Origin: Helicobacter mehlei | GTDB lineage: Bacteria; Campylobacterota; Campylobacteria; Campylobacterales; Helicobacteraceae | DNA length: 64,000 nucleotides | NCBI RefSeq assembly: GCF_003660265.1 | Contig: NZ_QXQP01000001.1 | Coordinates: 1 to 64,000, forward strand | Direction: 5' to 3' | Shown: one piece after another, positions 24,097-32,219 of the stretch | Numbering within the stretch: position 1 is the stretch's first letter | Layout of the letters: each line of letters starts with the position of its first letter | Notes under the pieces: model-generated | Told to the model about the DNA's origin: nothing | The model's database searches: none | What the model saw: the letters and a program-made list of their open reading frames with translations, nothing else | Translations under genes and position numbers: made by a program

Positions 24097-27000
24097 TCAT
24101 CTATGTACAAAAAAAACCTGATTTTGATTTTCTAGCCCAAGAGTTGTTAGCCAAACTCCAAACCCTCTTAGTCCCCCATTTAGAACAAATCCGCTTGATT
24201 AACGCCTACTTGGTTGAAAATGTGTCTGCTGAGGATTTAGAACGCGCGCGGGGCATTGTTTTTTTAGAAGCCCAAGTGGATGAATATTTGCCCGAGCTGG
24301 ATTTGAACGATTGTGCGGGGTATTTTGCCCTCCAAACTCTAAAGGGGCAACTCTGCCCTAGAAGTGAGGCAGCGCAACTAGCCTTGCAGGTGTTAAATCC
24401 CAGTGCACCCACACCTCTAGTTGAGCATGCCAGTATTTACAAACTCTATGGGAATCTCAGTACCGAGGATATAAAATCCATCTGCACCTACTTAACCAAC
24501 CCCCTAGAAAACCACGAAATCCCCCTACCCCTTAGCCAAGCTCAAGCAAGCATGCCCACCAGCCCCAAACTAGAACTAGCAAATTTTGCCAACCTGTCAG
24601 ATTTTAGCCATTTTATCAGACAGCACCAACTTTGCCTCAGTCCAGAGGATTTAAAAATCATCCAAGAGCAACTCCCCAACCTCAATCTCTTAGAACTCAA
24701 AATTTTAGACACTTATTGGTCTGATCACTGCCGCCACAGCACTTTTTTAACCAAACTAGAGGTGCATCTAGATCACCCCATAGCCCAAGAGATCTATGAT
24801 CAATACCTCCAAGTGCGCCAAGAACTCGGGCATAACAAACCCATTAGCTTGATGGATTTATCCACCATCATGGCCAAATACCTAAGCGCACAAAACAAAC
24901 TCCCCCAACTGGTGCAAAGTAGCGAAAATAATGCCTGCACTTTATCTATCAAGGTGCAGACCCCCCAAGGAGCTAAACCCTATTATCTCTTTTTTAAAAA
25001 CGAAACCCACAACCACCCAACTGAGATCGAGCCTTACGGAGGGGCTTCTACTTGTGTGGGTGGGGCAATCCGCGATGTGCTTTCCGCCCGGGGTTATGTC
25101 TATGCGGCTTTACGCATTTCAGGCTGTGGCGATCCTTTAGAACCCATTGGCAAAACCCGAGCAGGCAAACTCCCACAAATTAAAATCGCTAAGCAAGCCA
25201 CGCAGGGCTTTAGTAGCTATGGTAATCAAATTGGCGTGGCTACTGGGCTTGTCCAAGAGGTCTATCATAGAGGCTATAAAGCCAAACATTTAGAATTAGG
25301 CGCGGTGCTAGGGGCTGCCCCTCAAGAATGCGTGCAGAGTTTAGAGCCTGCTGTGGGCGATCTGATTGTATTACTAGGTGGGCGCACGGGGCGGGATGGC
25401 TTGGGGGGGGCTAGTGGGTCTTCTCAAGCCCACCAGATTCAATCTTTGGAGCTTTGCGGGGCGCAGGTACAAAAGGGCGATGCCTTGCAAGAGCGCAAAT
25501 TGCAACGACTCTTTGCCAACCCGCATTTTACTAAGCTCATCAAGCGTTGTAACGACTTGGGGGCGGGCGGGGTGAGTGTAGCCATCCCGGAGTTAGCCAG
25601 CATGGGCGTGATCGTGCAACTAGATAAAATGCCCATAAAATATGCAGGTTTGAGCGCGTTCGATCTAGCCCTAAGCGAGTCTCAAGAGCGCATGGCAATT
25701 CTTATTGACCCCAAAGACTTAGACATGATCAACAAACTTTGTGAGAGTGAGGGGGTATTAAGCGCATGCGTGGGGCAGACAACGCCAAGCGGGTATTTTG
25801 AACTTTTTTATCACCAAAAACGCCTAGCACATATCCCCATAACACTTTTGCAAAGCGGGGGTGCACCCAGATTAGCCCATGCGCACATCAGCCAGAGTGC
25901 ACACCTGCCTAAATGCGTCCATTCTTTTACCCTCAGTTTTGAAGCTCTCGCTTTGGGTTTGAATACTTGTTCTCAAAAAGGACTGGTGAGCCAATTTGAC
26001 TCCACCATTGGGAGTAACACAATTTTTATGCCCTTAGGGGGGGCTTACCAAAGCACGCCCATCCAAGTGATGGCACACACAATCCCCTTTGAGCAAACCC
26101 ATACTTGTTCGCTAGTGGCTTTTGGTTTTGATCCGCATGCATGCGCGCAAGAGCCCATCAAGGGGGGGTATTTTGCCGTGGTTACAAGTGTGTGTAAGCT
26201 GATAGCTTGTGGGGCGCAATTCAAAGATATTTATTTGAGTTTTCAAGAATACTTTGAATGTTTGGACAGCCCATCTAAATGGGGAAAGGCTTTAGGCACG
26301 TTGCTAGGCGCATTTTTAGCCCAAAAAAGACTGGGCATTGCCTGCATTGGGGGTAAGGATTCGATGAGTGGGAGTTTTGAGGATTTAAGCGTACCCCCCA
26401 CTTTTATTAGTTTTGCCTTCTGTGCCCAAGAAAACCAACGCCTGATTAGCCCCGAATTCAAGGGTGCAAACCATTATCTCTATCTTTTGACCCCACCCCT
26501 AGATTTGCATGGTCTCCCCTATGATTTTGCAGAACTCTTCACTTATTTACACGCCCTGATCGTCCAAGAGGTGATCCTCTCCGCTTCTGCTTTGGGGCGC
26601 AAAGGCGCAGCGCAGGCGATTTTGCAGATGTGTTTGGGGAATAAAATTGGGGTTGAATTAGAAGAAGTGCCCCTAGATTTGCTCTTTGATCCGTGTTTTG
26701 GGGGCTTTGTGGTGGAATGCACACAAAAGTTGGATCGGGGGATTCTCTTGGGACACACCACAGCTAAAGCCCATATCAAACGCGTGTCTGCATGTTTGCC
26801 ATTAAGCACCCTGCTAGAACTACTAGAACAACCTCTAGAACAACTTTACCCCACAAAAGCCCCCAAGGCTTTAGACCTACACACGCCTGCTAAGATTTTC
26901 TGCGATTTACCTAAAAGCCACACCAAGATCGCCAAACCGCGTGTACTCATCCCTGTTTTTGCAGGCACTAATTGTGAGATAGACACCCAAAAAGCCTTTG

Positions 27001-27731
27001 AGAGGGCGGGGGCTTTGGTGCGCTCTCTTGTCATCAATACTCTAACTCCTGAGTCTAGCACCGGATCAATACTAGCCATGCGCCAAGCTCTTAGAGAGTC
27101 CCAAATTTTATTTTTAGCTGGGGGCTTTTCGGGAGGCGATGAACCCGATGGGGCGGCTAAGATGATCAAAGCGTTTTTTTCCAACCCCAGCTTACAAGAG
27201 GCGATTTTAGCCCTTTTAAAACATCAAGACGGCCTCATTGGGGGGATTTGCAATGGGTTTCAGGCTTTGCTCAAAACCGGTCTCTTGCCCTTTGGGCGGT
27301 CTGTCCCTTCACAAGAAAATCACCCGACCTTACTGCCTAATTCTCTCCTACGCCACCAAAGCCAAATTGCCTATATCAAGGTGCGCTCAAATCGTTCGCC
27401 ATGGCTGGCACGCACGCAAGTGGGGGAGATTTACGCTGTGCCCATCTCGCATGGGGAGGGACGTTTTTTTGCCCCACCTGCCATGCTTGGCGATCTAGCC
27501 CAAGGCGATCAAATTGCCACCCAGTATGTGGATTTGCAAGGCAATATTGCCCTAGAGACTCCCTTTAATCCTAATGGCTCACTCTGTGGCATTGAGGGGA
27601 TCACCTCGGCTTGTGGGCGTATTTTTGGCAAAATGGGGCATACTGAGCGTTTTAAACCCGGTCTTTATCAAAATGTCCCGGGTCAGTTTGCCATGCCCAT
27701 TTTTCAAGGTGCGGTGGATTATTACGCTTAA
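24093..27731 (+). CDS. purL: FGAM synthetase, single-chain (large) PurL
   Basis: Large PurL (1212 residues) contains in one chain what many bacteria split into PurS, PurQ and PurL. An N-terminal PurS-like region opens with IIYVQKKPDFDFLAQELL, as in clostridial large PurL. The synthetase core has YWSDHCRHSTF, FKNETHNHPTEIEPYGGAST and GGRTGRDGLGGASGSS. The C-terminal glutaminase has nucleophile C1053 in GGICNGFQAL and SHGEGRF for the His/Glu pair. Intestinal Helicobacter and Campylobacter typically use small PurL with PurQ/PurS, so this form supports a different origin of the cluster. Last gene of the operon, ending two bases before a convergent gene. Confidence 0.95.
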   Translation: MIIYVQKKPDFDFLAQELLAKLQTLLVPHLEQIRLINAYLVENVSAEDLERARGIVFLEAQVDEYLPELDLNDCAGYFALQTLKGQLCPRSEAAQLALQVLNPSAPTPLVEHASIYKLYGNLSTEDIKSICTYLTNPLENHEIPLPLSQAQASMPTSPKLELANFANLSDFSHFIRQHQLCLSPEDLKIIQEQLPNLNLLELKILDTYWSDHCRHSTFLTKLEVHLDHPIAQEIYDQYLQVRQELGHNKPISLMDLSTIMAKYLSAQNKLPQLVQSSENNACTLSIKVQTPQGAKPYYLFFKNETHNHPTEIEPYGGASTCVGGAIRDVLSARGYVYAALRISGCGDPLEPIGKTRAGKLPQIKIAKQATQGFSSYGNQIGVATGLVQEVYHRGYKAKHLELGAVLGAAPQECVQSLEPAVGDLIVLLGGRTGRDGLGGASGSSQAHQIQSLELCGAQVQKGDALQERKLQRLFANPHFTKLIKRCNDLGAGGVSVAIPELASMGVIVQLDKMPIKYAGLSAFDLALSESQERMAILIDPKDLDMINKLCESEGVLSACVGQTTPSGYFELFYHQKRLAHIPITLLQSGGAPRLAHAHISQSAHLPKCVHSFTLSFEALALGLNTCSQKGLVSQFDSTIGSNTIFMPLGGAYQSTPIQVMAHTIPFEQTHTCSLVAFGFDPHACAQEPIKGGYFAVVTSVCKLIACGAQFKDIYLSFQEYFECLDSPSKWGKALGTLLGAFLAQKRLGIACIGGKDSMSGSFEDLSVPPTFISFAFCAQENQRLISPEFKGANHYLYLLTPPLDLHGLPYDFAELFTYLHALIVQEVILSASALGRKGAAQAILQMCLGNKIGVELEEVPLDLLFDPCFGGFVVECTQKLDRGILLGHTTAKAHIKRVSACLPLSTLLELLEQPLEQLYPTKAPKALDLHTPAKIFCDLPKSHTKIAKPRVLIPVFAGTNCEIDTQKAFERAGALVRSLVINTLTPESSTGSILAMRQALRESQILFLAGGFSGGDEPDGAAKMIKAFFSNPSLQEAILALLKHQDGLIGGICNGFQALLKTGLLPFGRSVPSQENHPTLLPNSLLRHQSQIAYIKVRSNRSPWLARTQVGEIYAVPISHGEGRFFAPPAMLGDLAQGDQIATQYVDLQGNIALETPFNPNGSLCGIEGITSACGRIFGKMGHTERFKPGLYQNVPGQFAMPIFQGAVDYYA

Positions 27732-27733
27732 AG

Positions 27734-28237
27734 CTACTTGATAATTTGGGAGATGGTCTTAAACTGCGGGTGGGTGTAGGTTTGCATGCATTCAAAAGCG
27801 ACAATTTCAGTCGATAAAATCCGCACCCCCAAGTGCCTTAACTCCTCTAGGGCTAGAGTTTTATTTTGCAAATCCCTAGAACTGGTGCAATCAGCTAACA
27901 AAGTTACCTCAAAGCCATGTTTTAAAAAATCTTTAGCACTCTGATAGACACAAACATGGGCTTCAATCCCCAAAAGGATGAGGGGGGATTTGTGGGTTGC
28001 GCTAAAAACGGGATAGGCACTAAAACTTTCTTTGTTCCAAGCCTCTTGAGCAAAATATTCCTTGATGGGGGCTAGAGTGGGGCCTAATTTTGCCGGGTTT
28101 TGCTCGGTGGCATAGATGGGGAGCTCTAAAGTGCGTGCAATTTTTAAAAACCGGGTGCAATTTTCTAGCAATAGATCTTTATTGGCCATCACGGAGAATA
28201 ATCTTTCTTGAATATCAATCACCAACACACAAGACAT
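27734..28237 (-). CDS. Isochorismatase-family hydrolase
   Basis: A 167-residue cysteine hydrolase of the isochorismatase/nicotinamidase superfamily, likely cytoplasmic. The catalytic triad is visible: D8 in LVIDIQ, K69 in WNKESF and C96 in EAHVCVYQSA. The cis-peptide-containing IEAHVC is typical. Residues for nicotinamidase metal binding (DxHxxxH) are absent, so it is more like the YcaC/isochorismatase-like hydrolases; the substrate is unknown. AAAGGACCTCC lies before the ATG. It converges on purL with a two-base gap and is not part of that operon. Confidence 0.88.
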   Translation of the reverse strand: MSCVLVIDIQERLFSVMANKDLLLENCTRFLKIARTLELPIYATEQNPAKLGPTLAPIKEYFAQEAWNKESFSAYPVFSATHKSPLILLGIEAHVCVYQSAKDFLKHGFEVTLLADCTSSRDLQNKTLALEELRHLGVRILSTEIVAFECMQTYTHPQFKTISQIIK

Positions 28238-28319
28238 GGAGGTCCTTTCTTTTTGCTATCTTAGCGTATATACTTAAAATTACATGTTATTTTGGCAGAA
28301 TGGGTCTTATCCTATGGGG

Positions 28320-29432
28320 CTATTTTAAGCATGCCCCATTGATCACCTCAATAATAAAGCGTGTGGCCTCCAAGCTTTGGGTAGGGCTGATGGGCAGGCT
28401 CAAAATTTCTTGGCTAAAGCGTTGCGTGTTAGGTAGGTCTATGTGGCTGTATGTGCTTAAGAGTGGTTGTAAGTGGCAGGGGATGGGGTAGTGGATACTG
28501 GTTTCTATGGAATGCTTGGCTAAGTATTTTTGGAGCCGGTCTCTAGCGTGTGTGCGGATCACAAAGAGATGGAAAACATGTTCGTCAAAATTTCTAATCG
28601 GGGGCAAAACAATATGGGGGTTTGTAATGCCCTCCAAATAGAGTTGCGCCACCGCACGCCGTTTAGCATTGTCGCAATCTAAATGGGGTAGCTTGGCGTG
28701 TAAAAAGCTGGCTTGCAAACTATCCAAGCGTGAGTTAAAGCCCGCATAAAGCGCGTGATCTCTGCGTGGTGCACCATCATTGCCCAAAATACGCACCATT
28801 TCGATGACTTGTGGATCAGAGCTCAACACACAACCCCCATCGCCCAATGCGCCTAAATTTTTACTGGGATAAAAACTAAAGGCACTAGCATGCCCTAAGG
28901 AGCCTACCTTTTGACCCTCAAAGAGCGCACCATGCGCTTGGGCGGCATCTTCAAGTAACAAAAGTTGGTGTTTTTGCGCAACCGCTTGCAAGGCGCGCAT
29001 ATTAGCACTCTGCCCGTATAAATGCACCACTAGAATCGCTTTGCTTTGGGGCGTGATGGCAGATTCTACCAGTTTGGGGTCGAGCAAATAATCCATCCCC
29101 ACATCGACAAATTGGGGGATCAAATCATTATGCAGAATGGCTAAAATGGTGGCAATAAAAGTAAAAGAGGGTACGAGAACACCCGCCCCCTTAGGGAGTG
29201 CCCCTAAGATTTGATAAGCCCTTAACATCAAGGTGAGCGCATCCAGTCCGCTATTCACACCGATTCCATAATCGCTTTGGCAATAATGGCTAAAGGCATG
29301 TAGAAAATCGGCACTAATGGGGGCATTGATGAAACTAGAATCGTCTAAATGATGGTCTAAAATCTGTTTAAAGCGTTCCTTGTAGGGCGCATGGAGAGTG
29401 TTTAAGTCTAAAAAAGGGTATTGGTAGGGCAT
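28320..29432 (-). CDS. DegT/DnrJ/EryC1-family sugar aminotransferase
   Basis: A PLP-dependent aminotransferase of nucleotide-sugar pathways, 370 residues from the ATG at 29432 (MPYQYPFLDLN), which has AAGG seven bases upstream; an earlier start at 29495 would run through the divergent promoter. PLP lysine is K191 in FYPSKNLGALGDGG, with EDAAQAHGA as cofactor-stacking and D motif. The VNSGLDALTLMLRAY segment is close to that of FdtB/QdtB-type enzymes, which form dTDP-3-amino-3,6-dideoxyhexoses. No dTDP-sugar isomerase or acetyltransferase is next to it, so the substrate stays open. It probably contributes an amino sugar to LPS or glycoproteins; a glycosyltransferase gene is divergent from it. 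Confidence 0.85.
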   Translation of the reverse strand: MPYQYPFLDLNTLHAPYKERFKQILDHHLDDSSFINAPISADFLHAFSHYCQSDYGIGVNSGLDALTLMLRAYQILGALPKGAGVLVPSFTFIATILAILHNDLIPQFVDVGMDYLLDPKLVESAITPQSKAILVVHLYGQSANMRALQAVAQKHQLLLLEDAAQAHGALFEGQKVGSLGHASAFSFYPSKNLGALGDGGCVLSSDPQVIEMVRILGNDGAPRRDHALYAGFNSRLDSLQASFLHAKLPHLDCDNAKRRAVAQLYLEGITNPHIVLPPIRNFDEHVFHLFVIRTHARDRLQKYLAKHSIETSIHYPIPCHLQPLLSTYSHIDLPNTQRFSQEILSLPISPTQSLEATRFIIEVINGACLK

Positions 29433-29456
29433 GCACAACCTTAAGACATAATAATT

Positions 29457-29462
29457 TATAAT
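29457..29462 (+). promoter_or_regulatory. -10 box of the phase-variable glycosyltransferase gene
   Basis: TATAAT, 25 bases before the ATG at 29488, in the 55-base divergent gap. The same short gap must also hold the promoter of the minus-strand aminotransferase. Confidence 0.5.
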
Positions 29463-29487
29463 GATACACCATCTTTGTAGGAAAGCC

Positions 29488-30325
29488 ATGCGCATTTTTG
29501 TGATTCATCTCTCTAAACAGACTTGTTTAAAATATGGGCTTCGAGAGCGCAACGCCGAGCCCTTGTTAGAAAGTCTACAAAACCCTAAACACCCAGTAGA
29601 GGTCTTTGATGCGATCTATGCAAAAATCTCTAAGGGCTTACACCCTTTAGTACAACAACATGCCCACCCCTATTTTGTGCATACAAGCGTGCGACAAGAT
29701 TTGGTGGGTAGAGTTTGTGGGGGGGGGGGGGGGGGTGAGCGCATGTTTTTATGCTTTAAAATATGAGGCGCGTGTTTTGAGTGCGGGCGAGTTGGGGGCA
29801 TATGCGAGTCATTACTCTTTATGGCAAAAATGTATCCAGCTAGATGAGCCCATCGTGATCTTAGAAGATGATATTTATCTAGAACCTTACTTTTTTGAGA
29901 GTCTGGACTTTTTGCAAGAACATATAGCTAAAATAGGTTATATACGCTTGTCGCATAACACACACCACAAAATTTGCAAGAGGCCTACAAAATTTCCCCA
30001 TATATTTGAAGTCGTCCAATTCACGCTAGGCATTGGGACGATGGGCTATTGCCTCACACCCAAAGTAGCGCACAAGTTTATCCAAGCGAGTCAAAAGTGG
30101 GTCATGCCCGTGGATTGGGTGATGGATAACCACTGCTTACATGGGGTTAGAAACTTGGTATTTGAGCCCTTTATTATTGGTGAAAATGAGCAAGCCATGC
30201 AATCTAGTATTGATAGACCGCCTTCAACCCAAAAGGTCTCCCCTCTTGTGTGGCTGTGTAACAAAATAGCCCATTTTCGCTTTGAACTCTATTTTTGGTC
30301 GTATGCTAAAATGAGGGTGAGCTAA
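29488..30325 (+). CDS. Family 25 LPS glycosyltransferase, phase-variable, OFF
   Basis: LPS-type glycosyltransferase of family GT25 (many are beta-1,4-galactosyltransferases), in two frames. The start at 29488 (MRIFVIHLSKQT) has GTAGGA upstream. A run of 17 G at 29719-29735 throws the frame, which then stops at 29766. The rest of the protein continues in the next frame to 30325 with SAGELGAYASHYSLWQKC, the acidic VILEDDIYL and GTMGYCLTPKVA. Losing one G or gaining two restores a 278-residue protein, so this copy is OFF. Two intact halves and a G-tract at the junction are hallmarks of slipped-strand phase variation, not decay. Its stop overlaps mutY by one base. Confidence 0.88.
29719..29735 (+). 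repeat. Poly-G tract (G17), phase-variation switch
   Basis: Seventeen consecutive G inside the glycosyltransferase gene at the point where the frame is lost. Tract lengths of 16 or 19 would give the full-length protein; 17 and 18 do not. This is by far the longest homopolymer I noticed in the window. Confidence 0.95.
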
Positions 30326-31323
30326 TGCTTAGCCATCTCCAAGATGCGCTTTTAAAATGGTATCCCTTGCATGGACGCATAGACATGCCCATCCGCCATT
30401 TGAGTGGGGAAAATGCGCCCTATGAGATTTATATTTCTGAGATCATGTCTGCCCAAACCCAAATTAATGTGGTGTTAGACAAGTTTTACTATCCCTTTTT
30501 ACAAGCCTTCCCCACGCTCAAAGACTTAGCCCAAGCCCCTTTAGAACAAGTTTTGATTTTATGGAAAGGGCTTGGTTACTACGCTCGGGCTAAGAATTTA
30601 CACAAAGCCGCTCAAATTTGCATGGCCCAACATGGCGGGTATTTGCCAAGAAGTTACCAAGCCCTACTAGCACTGCCCGGCATTGGGGCTTATAGTGCGG
30701 GTGCGATCTTGTGCTTTGGCTTTAAAGAGGCGGTGGGTGTGGTGGATGCCAATGTATCCCGTGTGCTCTTGCGGCTATTTGGGATGGATATTTCTAGCAA
30801 AACTTTAAAAACAGACTTGCAAAACCAAGCCAATGCCTTTGTGAATGTGGCTAACCCCTTTGATCACAACCAAGCCCTCATTGACTTAGGCGCGCTCATC
30901 TGCACGCCCAAAAATCCCCAGTGCCATCTTTGCCCCCTACGCTTTGCTTGTCAAGGTCAAAACGACACAGAACGCTTTAGCCTGCTGAAAAAAACCCCCA
31001 GTATCGCGCTCACCCAACATTATGGCGTGTGTGTGGATCAAGGTGGGTTGTATTTGTCCTTGCCCCAAAAGGGCTTGTATGCTGGGCTTTACCAATTCCC
31101 ACTCTTAAAAGAACAGGAGCTTGTGAGTCTGCCCTTTATAGGGACCATCAAGCATAGCTACACCAAATACCGCCTACAAATCAAACTTTACCAAGCCAAC
31201 TTGCACGATTTGGTGCCCACCAATCTTAAAAAGATGCCTTTAAGCCAGCTTGATCAAATCCCTACCAGCTCCATGACCGCTAAAATTTGGCATCTTTGCC
31301 AAAAAAGAAGAATATTATCCTAA
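30325..31323 (+). CDS. mutY: A/G-specific adenine DNA glycosylase, MutY
   Basis: MutY removes adenine mispaired with 8-oxoguanine. The catalytic Glu is E39 in YISEIMSAQTQI. The helix-hairpin-helix LPGIGAYSAGAI and Asp in VDANVSRVLLRL follow at about 118-150. The [4Fe-4S] cysteines are C193, C200, C203 and C209 (C-x6-C-x2-C-x5-C). A Nudix-like C-terminal domain recognises the lesion, but it is short; total length is 332. Its ATG overlaps the glycosyltransferase stop (TAATG), so translation of mutY may depend on how far ribosomes travel through the phase-variable gene. Confidence 0.96.
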   Translation: MLSHLQDALLKWYPLHGRIDMPIRHLSGENAPYEIYISEIMSAQTQINVVLDKFYYPFLQAFPTLKDLAQAPLEQVLILWKGLGYYARAKNLHKAAQICMAQHGGYLPRSYQALLALPGIGAYSAGAILCFGFKEAVGVVDANVSRVLLRLFGMDISSKTLKTDLQNQANAFVNVANPFDHNQALIDLGALICTPKNPQCHLCPLRFACQGQNDTERFSLLKKTPSIALTQHYGVCVDQGGLYLSLPQKGLYAGLYQFPLLKEQELVSLPFIGTIKHSYTKYRLQIKLYQANLHDLVPTNLKKMPLSQLDQIPTSSMTAKIWHLCQKRRILS

Positions 31324-31327
31324 AACC

Positions 31328-31357
31328 TTGACAAGTTTATTGAAATCATTATATAAT
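31328..31357 (+). promoter_or_regulatory. Strong sigma-70-type promoter for tRNA-Asn
   Basis: TTGACA (31328-31333), 18 bases, TATAAT (31352-31357), 13 bases before the tRNA. Both boxes and the spacing equal those of the tRNA-tuf promoter. It begins five bases after the mutY stop. Confidence 0.8.
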
Positions 31358-31370
31358 CGGGTTTTGTTGA

Positions 31371-31445
31371 TCCAGATTAGCTCAGCGGTAGAGTAGGCGG
31401 CTGTTAACCGCTTGGTCGTAGGTTCGAATCCTACATCTGGAGCCA
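31371..31445 (+). tRNA. tRNA-Asn (GTT)
   Basis: The acceptor TCCAGAT pairs with ATCTGGA, anticodon loop CTGTTAA gives GTT, discriminator G, and CCA is encoded. It stands alone behind its own consensus promoter. Confidence 0.95.
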
Positions 31446-31601
31446 TTTTTAGGTTTCCCTTTATCCCCTTAGTTTGAGCGTTTTCTCCTTGCTGATTTAC
31501 TTTTCTGTGTTAGTTTTGCCGATATAAGAGGGCGCAGTGTGGATAAGTTGGAACACTATTGGCTTACCTTGCTGTGTCCTAATTTAAAAGAAGGAGTTTT
31601 C

Positions 31602-32192
31602 ATGGTTTTGAGTAAAAAATTGGGGGGCTTGGCTCTCTCTAGTTTGATGGCACTTGGTTTAGCTTCGTTTGCACAAGCAGATGAAAAAAATGGCTTTTTT
31701 ATGGGGCTTGGTTACCAACAAGGTAAGATCGGGGGTGGTGCTTACCACACTGCTTTGACCAAGGGTACCCCCGTCTATGGTATGGATATCCAACTAGGGG
31801 GCGTGGGCTTTGCTAATAAATGGTTTGGCGGGCAGGTTTATGGGTTCTTTGATTGGAACAATAGCCATATCATGGGATCCAATGATCGCGACAAGTGGAA
31901 TGTCTATACCTATGGTGGCGCAGCCGATGCGATCGTGAATCTAGTCGCCACTAATCCCTTTGCCTTTGGTCTAGTAGGCGGTATCCAGTTAGCGGGCAAC
32001 AGTTGGAATTTTAACACCTTCTCGCACACTGCGTTCCAATTCCTCTTCAATGTGGGTGGCCGTATCCGCATGGGTACACACTCTGCTCTCCAAGCAGGGA
32101 TCAAGTTCCCCATGATTCCCCAAAAGCTCACACCTGAAATCAAAGACATGCGCCGTTATGTGTGGTATGTCAATTATGTCTTCACTTTCTAG
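31602..32192 (+). CDS. Helicobacter outer-membrane protein, small
   Basis: A 196-residue beta-barrel of the Helicobacter outer-membrane protein superfamily (Hop/Hor/Hof-like). The start is the ATG at 31602 after AAGGAG; a reading from 31539 precedes the signal peptide. The leader MVLSKKLGGLALSSLMALGLASFAQA is cleaved before DEKNGFFMGLGYQQG, a typical first strand. Alternating hydrophobic strands follow, and the C-terminal RRYVWYVNYVFTF ends in Phe, the usual BAM signal. A possible -10 (TATAAG, 31523-31528) lies in the 156-base gap after tRNA-Asn, which otherwise holds nothing obvious. The precise subfamily is not assigned. A convergent hairpin follows. Confidence 0.88.
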   Translation: MVLSKKLGGLALSSLMALGLASFAQADEKNGFFMGLGYQQGKIGGGAYHTALTKGTPVYGMDIQLGGVGFANKWFGGQVYGFFDWNNSHIMGSNDRDKWNVYTYGGAADAIVNLVATNPFAFGLVGGIQLAGNSWNFNTFSHTAFQFLFNVGGRIRMGTHSALQAGIKFPMIPQKLTPEIKDMRRYVWYVNYVFTF

Positions 32193-32197
32193 GCTGA

Positions 32198-32212
32198 CCT
32201 AGAGATTCTAGG
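32198..32212. terminator. Hairpin between convergent omp and mfd
   Basis: CCTAGA and TCTAGG form a perfect 6-bp stem around GAT, between the convergent stops at 32192 and 32220. It could stop transcription in both directions, but there is no clear T-run on either strand. Confidence 0.35.
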
Positions 32213-32219
32213 AGGGGGT

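Noticed and set aside
25398-25412. G8 run in purL as a second phase-variation tract
   Set aside because: Eight G inside Gly codons of a conserved loop in an intact gene; far shorter than the 17 G of the real switch.
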